A stretch of 64,000 bases of DNA, from positions 124,001 to 188,000 of the forward strand of contig NZ_LWTX01000002.1 in NCBI RefSeq assembly GCF_002094305.1, in the 5' to 3' direction. This document shows, piece after piece, positions 1 to 10,250 of this stretch. This DNA is from Prescottella equi. GTDB taxonomy: Bacteria > Actinomycetota > Actinomycetes > Mycobacteriales > Mycobacteriaceae. Under the pieces are notes generated by a model that was not told the origin of the DNA, ran no database searches, and worked only from the letters and a program-made list of their open reading frames with translations. Position numbers and translations under genes: made by a program. The number at the start of each line of letters is the position of its first letter. Positions within the stretch are counted from its first letter, which is position 1.

Positions 1-83
1 CGGACAGCAGCGGATCGGTTGTGCCGCAATCCGACTGGCGTCGAACTGTCGACATCCGACGACGGGATGAAATTGTGGTGCAT
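1..83 (-). CDS. N-terminal end of an unidentified protein, cut by the window edge
   Basis: An ATG at 83 opens a frame of 27 codons that is still open at base 1. A purine-rich Shine-Dalgarno (AAGGAAG, around 88-94) sits at normal spacing upstream. The visible peptide begins MHHNFIPSSDVDSS and has no signal peptide or recognisable motif. Too little is present to name a family. The start is supported only by the ribosome binding site and the open frame, so this could be chance. Confidence 0.4.
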   Translation of the reverse strand, partial: MHHNFIPSSDVDSSTPVGLRHNRSAAV

Positions 84-837
84 GGAACTTCCTTCGTGGT
101 CGTCGCGAGACCATCTCTGCGACAACACATATCCGCGCCTTCGCGCCTGTGAATAAGATCGTTCGGTCGAAGTTCGGCTCGACTCGCGAGCACTCGACCG
201 GTGAGTTCGTGAGGAGTCAGGGCTGCGTCGCTGCGGCGGCTCAGGAGCGGTGTCCGAGCTGACACACCGACAAGACGGCGGACCTGACCAGGACAGTCTA
301 CGCGATCCCGACACGGAAGGACACCTCTCCGGCCGGAGACTCACGTCGACACGTCGCGTGAGCGCCGCGTCAACCATCGAATCCTCCACGACTTCAGAAT
401 GATTCGCCCCCGACCCCCAACCGACCACACGTTCGCACCGACACGCATGCGGGATGTGGCATCGGTCTCGATCCCGTGGAATCACCTCCCCTCACGCCGT
501 CGCGGGTACGCCCCGTGTGGGCGCAATCCGACGAGTCCGCCCCCAGGCGTCACAGGCCGGGCAAACCGACCCTGACGGCTTCTGCCGGCCTGCTGCCCGC
601 GATGGTGGACCTCGCCGTCACCGGAGTACCGACCGAGGGCATCGCCGTCGGCGGACTGTCAGCGCTTGCGGTCGGCGTTGCCGCGGTCGCGATCTGAACT
701 TGCTGCGCGAGGCCCTTCTCCGCTCTCGCGCGGATCGATAGCATGGTGAGTGCGCCGCAATGGGCTGCGACGAGGACGCCATCGGCGCTTCGATCGCAGC
801 ACGGGGAGCGCTGCGGTCCCGCCGAAAGGATCGACCG
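84..837. other. Gene-poor intergenic stretch
   Basis: No frame here has both a ribosome binding site and convincing coding character. The only hint is a short hydrophobic frame on the plus strand (ATG at 602, stop at 697), whose last 19 residues resemble a membrane segment; it has no Shine-Dalgarno and I do not call it. The part next to 84 should hold the promoter of the minus-strand gene, and the part before 838 that of the small exported protein. I see no RNA gene or repeat. Confidence 0.5.
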
Positions 838-1077
838 ATGACTCAGGTGCGCGTTCCGCCTTCCCCGTCCACATTCCTCACGCTCGCAAGGGTTCTCGTC
901 GTAGCCACTGTCGCAGCGACCGGACTGGCGATTCCGCCGGCCGCAGTTTCGACCGCCGCCCCGATCGTCCCGCGCGATCTCCCCACGGTTGCGGCCGCCC
1001 AGTCGAGCCCGGACCGCACCGCACCATGTCGGCGATGGCAGAACCCGAACGCTTACGGGCACTGGCACTGCAGGTGA
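838..1077 (+). CDS. Small secreted protein of unknown function
   Basis: 79 residues. The ATG at 838 is chosen because AAAGGA lies 7 bases upstream. An N-terminal segment with one Arg, then a hydrophobic core (LARVLVVATVAATGLAI, about residues 13-29) and Ala-rich residues looks like a Sec signal peptide. The mature part is only about 40 residues and ends in a short aromatic/His segment with two Cys (CRRWQNPNAYGHWHCR), which could form a disulfide. I recognise no family. It may be a small exported metal- or wall-interacting peptide, but that is a guess. Confidence 0.55.
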   Translation: MTQVRVPPSPSTFLTLARVLVVATVAATGLAIPPAAVSTAAPIVPRDLPTVAAAQSSPDRTAPCRRWQNPNAYGHWHCR

Positions 1078-1124
1078 GCGGGTAGACGCCGCGTGCGCGC
1101 CACCTACCCCCTCCTGCGGGCGTC

Positions 1125-1598
1125 TCAGTTGCAGGCGTTCATCTCTTCGGGGGTATCGGCATTGCTGATGCACTCCGAATAGCTGTCCCAGTCGTTGGAA
1201 ATCTGGTTCAGGTCGTCACCCAGCTGATCCACCGCAGTGAAGACGATGACGATGCCCGCGATACCACCGACCACCGCGAGCACGCTGAGCACGATGCCCG
1301 AGATCGTGACACCCTTGTTGCTCGCCTGCGCCTTGCGTACCCGACTGAGGCCCGCCAAACCCAGGGCGAGGCCGATTACGCCGAGGATCAGCCCGATGAA
1401 ACCCGTCAACGGCACCAGACAGAACAGCAGGCCCACGATGCCGAGGATCAGCGCCGCCAGGCCCAACCCGTTGCGCTCGGGGTTACCCGGGATCTGGCCG
1501 TAGCCCTGCGGCATCGACTGCTGCGGCATCTGGCCGTAGGCCGGCTGCGCGCCCTGAGGTGCACCCCCACCGGGGTACTGCGGAAACTGCTCTGTCAT
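1125..1598 (-). CDS. DUF4190-type small membrane protein with Pro/Gln-rich N-terminus
   Basis: 157 residues. The first 42 residues are rich in Pro, Gln, Gly and Tyr (MTEQFPQYPGGG). Two hydrophobic segments follow (about 46-82 and 96-122), with a short basic loop (RVRKAQASNKG) between them, the layout of DUF4190 proteins. The C-terminal 35 residues are acidic, contain two Cys and probably lie outside the membrane. Such proteins are common in actinobacteria and have no defined function. It is transcribed alone, away from the flanking tRNA. Confidence 0.8.
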   Translation of the reverse strand: MTEQFPQYPGGGAPQGAQPAYGQMPQQSMPQGYGQIPGNPERNGLGLAALILGIVGLLFCLVPLTGFIGLILGVIGLALGLAGLSRVRKAQASNKGVTISGIVLSVLAVVGGIAGIVIVFTAVDQLGDDLNQISNDWDSYSECISNADTPEEMNACN

Positions 1599-1812
1599 TT
1601 GAATCCCCCTCGCTCACAACTCAATTCAGTCCCCACCGCAGCTGGAGGCGGAAATGGGCAGGCGCGAGCGATGGAACTACAGATCCCCACCCGTGAATCC
1701 CCCAAGAAAACCGACCAGCTCGGTTGTAGAGCACAAGGTATACCGCACCACCGACACGAACCGAATCGGAACTGCCGATATTCATGAGCGAAGGCGACGA
1801 AATGGCGGAAGG

Positions 1813-1842
1813 TCCCGTCCACCGGAAGCGCGGTGGACGGGA
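1813..1842 (-). terminator. Hairpin downstream of tRNA-Leu
   Basis: An 11-bp perfect inverted repeat (TCCCGTCCACC / GGTGGACGGGA) with an 8-nt loop lies about 40 nt past the 3' end of the minus-strand tRNA. There is no long T-run, only CCTTCC. It is a probable intrinsic or structure-assisted terminator. Confidence 0.5.
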
Positions 1843-1880
1843 TCCCCGATGCCATGTGCCGTCAGACGGCGGGACGGGCG

Positions 1881-1954
1881 TGCCCCCAGTGGGACTCGAA
1901 CCCACACTCGGCGGATTTTAAGTCCGCTGCCTCTGCCAATTGGGCTATGGGGGC
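1881..1954 (-). tRNA. tRNA-Leu (anticodon UAA), short variable loop
   Basis: Read on the minus strand, the 7-bp acceptor stem GCCCCCA/TGGGGGC, the anticodon stem GCGGA/TCCGC with loop CTTAAAA (anticodon UAA), and the T arm GTGGG-TTCGAGT-CCCAC are all intact. The discriminator is A, as expected for Leu. CCA is not encoded. The variable region is only 5 nt (CGAGT), so the molecule has a class I shape, whereas most bacterial tRNA-Leu carry a long variable arm. The anticodon reads UUA, a very rare codon in such high-GC genomes. Confidence 0.9.
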
Positions 1955-1957
1955 CCA

Positions 1958-1978
1958 CCACCGGCCCGACTCCGGTGG
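1958..1978 (-). terminator. Short hairpin between ppx and tRNA-Leu
   Basis: A 7-bp inverted repeat (CCACCGG / CCGGTGG, 7-nt loop) lies between the stop of ppx and the 5' end of the tRNA on the same strand. There is no T-run, so it may be a weak terminator of the eno-ftsB-ppx unit or a processing structure ahead of the tRNA. Confidence 0.3.
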
Positions 1979-2031
1979 CCACGACAGTGGAAACCAAGGA
2001 ACAGTGTAAGCGGCACAAACAGTGAGCTAAT

Positions 2032-2988
2032 TCACGACCCACCCAGTAGGACTGACATTGCAATTCCGTCCAGAATGTCGTGTTCGCTGACGACCAGTTC
2101 GTCGATGCCTGCAAGCCTCGCGAGTTCGTCGGCGAGCACGGTGGTGACGATGGCGCCGCCACCGATCACGTCGACCCGCCCGGGGTGCATCGGCCCGAGC
2201 GCGGCCCGCTCGTCGTGCGTCATGGACACCAGGCGGTTCGCGACGTCGTGCAGCTGCCCGACGCTCAGCCGCGAGAGGTGCACCCGCTCGGCGTCGTACT
2301 CGGGCAGGTCCTGCGCGACGGCCGACAAGGTCGTCATGGTGCCGGCGACGCCGACCCAGGTGCGAGCCTGCTCCACCGGCACGCGTTCGAAGGCCTGAGC
2401 GAGGCGCTCGGCCGCGAACGCGCGGGCGGCGTGGATCTGATCGGTGGTGGGCGGATCGTCGTGCAGGCACCGTTCGGTGACGCGCACGCACCCGACGTCG
2501 GTGGAGTACGCGGCGTGGACTCCGGCGTCGTCGCCGAGCACCACCTCGGTGGAACCGCCACCGAGGTCGACGACCACGAACGGACCCTCCGACGCGTCGA
2601 GCTCGCCGACGGCGCCGGCGAACGACAGACGCGCCTCCTCGTCGCCGGTGATGACCTCCGCCTCGGCGCCGGGAATCACCGCTCCGAGCACCTCGCGCGT
2701 CATGGCGAAGAAGTCGTCGCGATTCGACGCGTCCCGCGTGGCGGACGTCGCGACCATACGCACCGCGGTGGCGCCGGTGTCACGGATGATCTCGGCGTAC
2801 TCACCGAGCGCCACGCGCGTGCGCTCGATGGCTTCGGGCGCGAACGCTCCCGTGGCGTCGACGCCCTGTCCGAGGCGCACGATCCGCATCAGACGAGTGA
2901 CGTCGGTGAGACGGCCGTCCTCGCCGGCCTCGGCGACCAGCAGACGAATCGAGTTGGTGCCGCAGTCGATCGCCGCGACCCGGGTCAC
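2032..2988 (-). CDS. ppx: Ppx/GppA-family exopolyphosphatase
   Basis: 318 residues. It belongs to the ASKHA fold of Ppx/GppA phosphatases, which remove terminal phosphate from polyphosphate or pppGpp in the cytoplasm. The N-terminal phosphate-1 motif (DCGTNSIRLL, residues 8-17), GDEEA (115-119) and the second phosphate loop DLGGGSTE (141-148) are all present. At about 320 residues it is the short actinobacterial form without the C-terminal HD-like domains of E. coli Ppx. Its ATG overlaps the stop of the DUF501 gene (ATGA), so the two are translationally coupled. It matches Rv1026 by position and family. Confidence 0.93.
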   Translation of the reverse strand: MTRVAAIDCGTNSIRLLVAEAGEDGRLTDVTRLMRIVRLGQGVDATGAFAPEAIERTRVALGEYAEIIRDTGATAVRMVATSATRDASNRDDFFAMTREVLGAVIPGAEAEVITGDEEARLSFAGAVGELDASEGPFVVVDLGGGSTEVVLGDDAGVHAAYSTDVGCVRVTERCLHDDPPTTDQIHAARAFAAERLAQAFERVPVEQARTWVGVAGTMTTLSAVAQDLPEYDAERVHLSRLSVGQLHDVANRLVSMTHDERAALGPMHPGRVDVIGGGAIVTTVLADELARLAGIDELVVSEHDILDGIAMSVLLGGS

Positions 2989-3521
2989 TCGGCGTCTCCG
3001 GAAACTTCCGGGCCCTGGTACTCGGGCCAGTCGGCGGGAATCGCGGTGCCGCGCAGCTTTCCGCGTGCAGCGAGGGCGACGGACTCGTCACCGAGCGGAT
3101 TGACCCCCGGCCCCTTCGCGAGCGAATGCGCCATGAGAACGTGCAGACACTTCACCCGGTCCGGCATGCCGCCGCCGGTGAAGTCCGTTCCCAGGGAATC
3201 GATTTCATTGCGTTCCGCGAGGTAGGACTCGTGTGCGGCACGGTAGGCTGCGGCCAACTCCGGGTCGGTGGCCAGGCGCTCGGTCATCTCGCGCATCACG
3301 CCGGCCGACTCCTGCCGGCTGGCCTCTGCGGTCAGACGCGGGTCGGTCAGGTAGTAGAGGGTGGGGAAGGGCGTGCCGTCCGGCAGCCGGGGGGCGGTCT
3401 TCACGACGCCGGGCTGGCCGTCCGGGCTGCGGTACGCGATCTCGAGGACGCCCCGTGGGACACGACCCAGCTGGGCCTCCACCGCGTCGAGGTCTTCCTG
3501 GGGGACGGACGATTCGCTCAC
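2985..3521 (-). CDS. DUF501 domain protein
   Basis: 178 residues from a GTG start at 3521 that overlaps the stop of the upstream septum gene (GTGA). This start is preferred over longer readings because it gives the usual MSESSVPQEDLDAVEAQLGR beginning and coupling. The body has conserved blocks (GVLEIAYRSP, PTLYYLTDP, RVKCLHVLMAHSLAKGPGVNPLGDE) including a Cys-His pair in the last of these. DUF501 proteins sit between ftsB/divIC and ppx throughout actinobacteria (Rv1025), which suggests a link to division or phosphate metabolism, but no activity is established that I know of. Confidence 0.9.
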   Translation of the reverse strand: MSESSVPQEDLDAVEAQLGRVPRGVLEIAYRSPDGQPGVVKTAPRLPDGTPFPTLYYLTDPRLTAEASRQESAGVMREMTERLATDPELAAAYRAAHESYLAERNEIDSLGTDFTGGGMPDRVKCLHVLMAHSLAKGPGVNPLGDESVALAARGKLRGTAIPADWPEYQGPEVSGDAE

Positions 3522-4243
3522 CCGGTGGGTACTCCTGGTTCTTCTGGGGCGGGTGCCGGCACCACGGGGGCCTCCGGCGGTGTCTCTGTTTCGGCCTCGG
3601 CGACGGGCGCGGGTTCGGTGAGCCGCTGCCACAGGTCGCTGTGCCAGGCGCCGGTCGACGGCGGCGGCGGGGGCGCGTCCTTCTTCGGCGGCTGCCAGTC
3701 CCCGGGCAACTGCACCTTGTAGGGCGTCTCACCGGGGCGGACCAGGCCGAGTCGCTCGCGGCCCTGCGTGGCGATCCACGCGGGATCCTCGATCTGCTCC
3801 TTCTGGCGGCGCAGCTGGTCCAGTTGCTGTTCGAGCGCCACCTGCTCGGAGGCGAGCCGATCGGCCTCCGCACGCTGCGTGAGATACGTGCGCAACGGCA
3901 TCGCGAGCGTGAGCGCGAGAGCGCAGATCACGACGCCGAGGATGACGGCGCGGCCGGTCGACAGACCGAAGAAGGTGCGCTCGGGCTGCGCCTGCGCCGA
4001 CCGGCGTCCCGCGCCCGCCCGCCTGGAGCGGACACGGGAGCCGGTGGCGTGCGAAGGTCCGGCCGCGTCGCCGCCCGCATCGAGTGGGCTCGACGCGTCG
4101 GGGGCGACACGTCCGGTCGCGGTAGTGGTGCCGACCCGGTTGCGGCGGGGCCTACGAGAGCCCTGCCCGGTCCCGGCACCGTGGCGCTCGGGGCGTCCTC
4201 CCGGGGAGAGACGACCCGACCGCGACCTACCGCGCTGACTCAT
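3518..4243 (-). CDS. FtsB/DivIC-type septum formation initiator
   Basis: 241 residues. A long basic, low-complexity cytoplasmic N-terminus (about 1-90, many Arg/Gly/Ser) precedes one transmembrane helix (VILGVVICALALTLAMPL, about 100-117). An extracytoplasmic coiled coil of roughly 40 residues follows (EQVALEQQLDQLRRQKEQIE) and then the conserved DPAWIATQGRERLGLVRPGE block. The tail is rich in Pro, Ala and Glu. This is the bitopic divisome protein that partners FtsL and FtsQ. It starts 8 nt after enolase in the same unit and corresponds to Rv1024. Confidence 0.9.
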   Translation of the reverse strand: MSQRGRSRSGRLSPGGRPERHGAGTGQGSRRPRRNRVGTTTATGRVAPDASSPLDAGGDAAGPSHATGSRVRSRRAGAGRRSAQAQPERTFFGLSTGRAVILGVVICALALTLAMPLRTYLTQRAEADRLASEQVALEQQLDQLRRQKEQIEDPAWIATQGRERLGLVRPGETPYKVQLPGDWQPPKKDAPPPPPSTGAWHSDLWQRLTEPAPVAEAETETPPEAPVVPAPAPEEPGVPTG

Positions 4244-4251
4244 CGGCGTGC

Positions 4252-6580
<2,329 letters not shown>

Positions 6581-6702
6581 CCAGAACCGCGCGGTCGCGA
6601 CGTCGGACGAATCGGGACCAAAGCCCCATTCCAGACAAAAAGCACCAGGTCAGGGGTGGTTTTTCTCCATTGTCGGGGGCTGCTACTTTCGGCGTGGTCC
6701 TT

Positions 6703-6721
6703 CGAGGTTCGGCTTGCCTTG
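6703..6721 (+). promoter_or_regulatory. Candidate IdeR/DtxR iron box ahead of efeUOB
   Basis: The core AGGTTCGGCTTGCCT (6705-6719) matches 12 of 15 positions of the IdeR/DtxR consensus core AGGTTAGGCTAACCT. It lies about 50 bp before the efeU start, a position where iron-loaded IdeR would block transcription. Confidence 0.6.
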
Positions 6722-6768
6722 CCTTGCCTTTCCGTTCGCGCCGTCCCGACCCGTAGCAGGAGCCCAGA

Positions 6769-7677
6769 GTGTCAGTCCTCGCCGCCGGCGCCGCCGCGCC
6801 GTCCATTGCGACCCAGCTGTTCGGCAGTGGCCTGATCGGGGTGCGCGAGGGACTCGAGACCGGCATCGTCGTGATGATCCTGGTCGCCTTCCTGGTGAAG
6901 TCCGAGCGCCGCGACGCCCTCAGATGGGTATGGGTCGGCGTCGGCGCCGCCGTCGCGATGGTCGTCGCGATCTTCGTCGGCATCCACTTCGGCACTTCCA
7001 CCGTCACCGGCACGGCCGCCGAACTCATCAGCGGCCTGGCGTCGCTCGTCGCGGTCGCGATCGTCACCGCAATGGTCCTGTGGATGCGCACCGCCGCGGC
7101 GTCGATGTCGGGGCACCTGCGCGCCGGGCTGGACCGGGCGCTCGCCGTCGGCCCGGTCGCCGTCGCGACGATGGCCTTCTTCGCCGTCGGCCGCGAGGGC
7201 GTCGAGACCGCTCTCCTCCTCGTCGGCTACGCCGAGAACGCGGCCGGAAGCTCGTGGCCGCTCGTCGGACTGCTGCTCGGCATCGCGGTCGCGGCCGCCC
7301 TGACCGTGCTGCTGTACGTCGGCGCGGTCCGCATCGACTTCGCCCGTTTCTTCCGCTACACCGGCGCGTTCCTCGTCGTCGTCGCGGCCGGCATCCTCGC
7401 GTACGGCGTCCGCGCACTGCAGATCGCTGGGTGGCTGCCCGGCGGATCGACGCTCGCGTTCGACATCTCGTCCGTGTTCGACACGTCCAGCTGGTACGGC
7501 ACGGTCCTGCAGGGCATCTTCAACTTCCGCCCCGATCCGACCGTCCTCCAGGTGATCGCGTGGGTGGCGTACCTCGCGATCGTGATGCCGCTCTTCCTCC
7601 GCCCGGTGAAGCCGAAAGCCGCAGCACCGCAGGCCGCTCCGGGACCGACCGACTCCGAACTCAACGCTTCCCGATGA
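6769..7677 (+). CDS. efeU: EfeU/FTR1-family high-affinity iron permease
   Basis: 302 residues, GTG start preceded by CAGGAG. Seven or so hydrophobic helices carry the two iron-coordinating REXXE motifs of the FTR1 family: REGLE at 26-30 and REGVE at 142-146. EfeU takes up iron after oxidation of Fe(II) at the outer face of the membrane. It is the first gene of efeUOB; its stop overlaps the earliest possible efeO start (ATGA) and an IdeR-like box lies upstream, so iron repression is likely. Confidence 0.95.
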   Translation: MSVLAAGAAAPSIATQLFGSGLIGVREGLETGIVVMILVAFLVKSERRDALRWVWVGVGAAVAMVVAIFVGIHFGTSTVTGTAAELISGLASLVAVAIVTAMVLWMRTAAASMSGHLRAGLDRALAVGPVAVATMAFFAVGREGVETALLLVGYAENAAGSSWPLVGLLLGIAVAAALTVLLYVGAVRIDFARFFRYTGAFLVVVAAGILAYGVRALQIAGWLPGGSTLAFDISSVFDTSSWYGTVLQGIFNFRPDPTVLQVIAWVAYLAIVMPLFLRPVKPKAAAPQAAPGPTDSELNASR

Positions 7678-7700
7678 CCGTCACCCGAAAGGTTCCGCTC

Positions 7701-8834
7701 GTGCGTCGTACCACCTCCGCGCTCGCCCTGCTCGCGATCGCCCCCCTCGCCCTCGCGGCGTGCACGTCCAAGTCGACCGCGGACGCCGAGGCGATCACGG
7801 TGACCGCCACCGACTCCACCTGTGACATCTCGGGCAACTCGGCGGAGACCGGCAACACCACGTTCTCCATCACCAACAACGGTTCCAAGGTCACCGAGTT
7901 CTACGTCTTCGGCGCCGGCGATCGAGTGATGGGCGAGGTCGAGAACGTCGGCCCCGGTCTGACCCGCCAGCTCATCGTCAACCTCGCCGAGGCCGGGACC
8001 TACCACACCGCGTGCAAGCCGGGAATGGTCGGCAACGGCATCCGATCCGAATTCGTCGTCACGGGCGACTCCGTCGCCGCGACCGACCAGGACGGACGCC
8101 TCACCGAGGCCGCCGACGGCTACAAGCGTTACGTCGACAGCCAGCTCACCGCACTGCAGGAGACCGTCACGGCGTTCGTCGCGTCGATCAAGGCCGGCGA
8201 CGTGGCCGCCGCGAAAGCCCAGTACCCGTTGACCCGTACGTACTACGAGCGCATCGAACCCATCGCCGAGAGCTTCCCCGACGACCTCGATCCGCGCATC
8301 GACCTGCGCGAGGTCGACGTCGAGCCCGGCTGGAACTGGACCGGCTTCCACCGCCTCGAGAAGGACCTGTGGGTCCAGGGGCTGCAGCCCGACACCAACG
8401 CGATCGCCGACCAACTCGTCGCCGACATCCAGGAGCTCGCCGACGGTGTCGCGGCTCCCGACTTCGTCGTCGACCCGATCCAGGTGGCCGGCGGCGCCCA
8501 GACACTGCTCGACGAGATCGCCCGCACCAAGATCACCGGCGAGGAGGACATCTTCTCGCACACCGACCTGTACGACTTCCAGGCCAACGCCGACGGTTCG
8601 CAGGCCGCGATCGCGTCGCTGCGTCCGATCCTCGACGACCGCAACCCGGAACTCGCCGCCCGCATCGACCAGCGTTTCGCAGACCTCGATGCCGAACTCG
8701 CACAGTTCCGCCAGGGCGACGGATTCGTCTCCTACGAGACGGTGACCGAGCCGCAGCGTCAGGCGCTGTCCCAGAAGATCGATGCGTTGTCCGCCGAAGT
8801 GAGCCAGGTGCAGGGTGTCGTCGCAGGACAGTAA
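7701..8834 (+). CDS. efeO: EfeO iron-uptake lipoprotein (cupredoxin plus imelysin domains)
   Basis: 377 residues from the GTG at 7701, preferred because GAAAGG lies 8 bases upstream and the protein then begins with a clean lipoprotein signal (MRRTTSALALL, lipobox LAAC with Cys21). An ATG at 7674 overlapping the efeU stop is the alternative and adds nine residues. Residues about 25-125 form the cupredoxin-like domain (TYHTACKPGM holds candidate metal ligands). The rest is the imelysin/M75 domain with the HXXE motif in GFHRLEKDLW. It captures iron for EfeU at the cell surface. Confidence 0.94.
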   Translation: MRRTTSALALLAIAPLALAACTSKSTADAEAITVTATDSTCDISGNSAETGNTTFSITNNGSKVTEFYVFGAGDRVMGEVENVGPGLTRQLIVNLAEAGTYHTACKPGMVGNGIRSEFVVTGDSVAATDQDGRLTEAADGYKRYVDSQLTALQETVTAFVASIKAGDVAAAKAQYPLTRTYYERIEPIAESFPDDLDPRIDLREVDVEPGWNWTGFHRLEKDLWVQGLQPDTNAIADQLVADIQELADGVAAPDFVVDPIQVAGGAQTLLDEIARTKITGEEDIFSHTDLYDFQANADGSQAAIASLRPILDDRNPELAARIDQRFADLDAELAQFRQGDGFVSYETVTEPQRQALSQKIDALSAEVSQVQGVVAGQ

Positions 8835-10131
8835 CTCCCGGAACGACAACCAGTCGGACGACACCGGCCGGGCCGAATCGCGTCCAGGACTGTCCCGCCG
8901 GCGTCTCTTCGGCGCCGTCGGGGCCGGCGCGGTCCTCGCCGGCGCGGGTGCGGCGGTGGGCCGCCTGTCGGCCCCCGAGGCCGCGGCATCGACCTCCGAA
9001 GTGGTGCCCTTCCGGGGTATCCATCAGGCCGGAATCGTTACGGCCGCACAGGATCGCATGCACTTCGTCACGTTCGACGTCATCACCGATTCGCGTGACG
9101 AACTGGTGGCGATGTTGAAGAAGTGGACCGAGATGGCCGCGCGGATGACCGCCGGCGAGGAGGCCGCCGCGGACGGTGCCGTCGGCGCCGGCGAATACAA
9201 CCCGCCCACCGATACCGGTGAGGCACTGGACCTGCACGCCTCGAAGCTCACGCTGACGATCGGGTTCGGACCGTCTCTGTTCGACGCGAACGGTAAGGAC
9301 CGCTTCGGGATCGCGGACAGGAAGCCGGCGGCGCTCGCCGACCTGCCCAAGTTCACCGGAGACGCGCTCGAGCCGGCCCGCTCCGGCGGCGACATCGCGA
9401 TCCAGGCCTGCGCCGACGACCCGCAGGTGGCGGTGCACGCGGTGCGCAACCTGGCCCGCGTCGGCTTCGGTGTGGTGGCGGTGCGGTGGTCGCAGCTCGG
9501 ATTCGGGCGCACGTCCTCGACGTCGACGACCCAGGCGACGCCTCGAAACCTGTTCGGGTTCAAGGACGGAACACGGAACATCAAGGCCGAGGACCCCGTG
9601 GCGCTGTCGGAGTTCGTGTGGGTGGATCCGCAGGACGACCAGGCATGGATGGCGGGTGGCTCGTACCTGGTGGCCCGCCGCATCCGGATGCTGATCGAGC
9701 CGTGGGACCGCACCACGCTGCACGAACAGGAGCGGGTGTTCGGCCGGACCAAGGGCACCGGCGCACCGCTGGGTCGCAAGGACGAGTTCGACGATCTGCA
9801 GCTGGGAGCCAAGGGCGCCGGCGGGAAGCTCGTGATCGACAAGGACGCACACGTTCGGCTCGCGTCGGCCGAGGAGTTGAACGGCATCCAGATCCTGCGC
9901 CGCGGCTACAACTTCACCGACGGCACAGACGGTTTCGGCCATCTCGACGCCGGCCTGTTCTTCATCGCGTACTGCCGCGACCCGCAGAAGCAGTTCGTGC
10001 CGATGCAACAGACCCTCGCCCGCAACGACGCACTGAACGAGTACATCAAGCACGTCGGCTCCGCCGTGTTCGCGGTGCCACCGGGTGTCGGTGACGGCGA
10101 CTACTGGGGATCGACGCTGTTCGAGGCGTGA
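8815..10131 (+). CDS. efeB: EfeB dye-decolorizing heme peroxidase, Tat-exported
   Basis: 438 residues, GTG start overlapping the end of efeO by 20 nt. The N-terminus carries a twin-arginine signal (SRRRLFGAVGAGAVLAGAG, about 27-45), so the folded heme protein is exported. The DyP-family GXXDG motif is GFKDG at 248-252, with Asp251 as the catalytic acid. A conserved RRGYNF block appears near residue 365. EfeB oxidises Fe(II) or porphyrin substrates and works with EfeU and EfeO. Third gene of the operon. Confidence 0.95.
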   Translation: MSSQDSNSRNDNQSDDTGRAESRPGLSRRRLFGAVGAGAVLAGAGAAVGRLSAPEAAASTSEVVPFRGIHQAGIVTAAQDRMHFVTFDVITDSRDELVAMLKKWTEMAARMTAGEEAAADGAVGAGEYNPPTDTGEALDLHASKLTLTIGFGPSLFDANGKDRFGIADRKPAALADLPKFTGDALEPARSGGDIAIQACADDPQVAVHAVRNLARVGFGVVAVRWSQLGFGRTSSTSTTQATPRNLFGFKDGTRNIKAEDPVALSEFVWVDPQDDQAWMAGGSYLVARRIRMLIEPWDRTTLHEQERVFGRTKGTGAPLGRKDEFDDLQLGAKGAGGKLVIDKDAHVRLASAEELNGIQILRRGYNFTDGTDGFGHLDAGLFFIAYCRDPQKQFVPMQQTLARNDALNEYIKHVGSAVFAVPPGVGDGDYWGSTLFEA

Positions 10132-10134
10132 CGC

Positions 10135-10166
10135 GCAACGCACGACTGATGCAACGCACGACTGAT
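10135..10166 (+). repeat. Two tandem copies of a 16-bp unit upstream of the ABC-F leader
   Basis: GCAACGCACGACTGAT occurs twice without a gap (10135-10150 and 10151-10166), starting at the end of efeB. The second copy ends on the first T of a TANNNT -10 element (TAGAGT, 10166-10171), so the repeat covers the -35 region of the leader promoter and could bind a regulator. Confidence 0.7.
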
Positions 10167-10178
10167 AGAGTGCCGGCC

Positions 10179-10205
10179 ATGGACATCGAGGTCGACAGAA
10201 TCTAG
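10179..10205 (+). CDS. Candidate leaderless leader peptide of the ABC-F gene
   Basis: An ATG at 10179 opens an 8-codon frame (MDIEVDRI, then TAG). Its A lies 7 bases after the -10 element TAGAGT, the arrangement of leaderless actinobacterial transcripts. The stop codon's final G is the first base of a strong hairpin. Codon 7 is AGA, a rare Arg codon in high-GC genomes. Peptides of this type control some ABC-F resistance genes by ribosome-mediated attenuation. The frame is short enough to arise by chance, so this rests on the geometry. Confidence 0.45.
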   Translation: MDIEVDRI

Positions 10206-10250
10206 CCACCGGACTGCCGGTGGCGTAGCCGCTCCGGCGCGGACCGCGCC
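10205..10250 (+). promoter_or_regulatory. Two-hairpin leader (possible attenuator) before the ABC-F gene
   Basis: Hairpin 1 is a perfect 8-bp stem GCCACCGG/CCGGTGGC with a 4-nt loop (10205-10224). A second, GC-only inverted repeat follows at 10236-10250 (GGCGC...GCGCC). A third hairpin (TCGCCC/GGGCGA) lies at 10363-10378, before the ABC-F ribosome binding site. The 240-nt untranslated leader is much longer than the short leaders of neighbouring genes. Confidence 0.45.

Noticed and set aside
476-697. Small 73-codon frame ending in a hydrophobic stretch
   Set aside because: No Shine-Dalgarno, no leaderless promoter, and the first half has poor codon character. Noted only as a hint in the intergenic entry.
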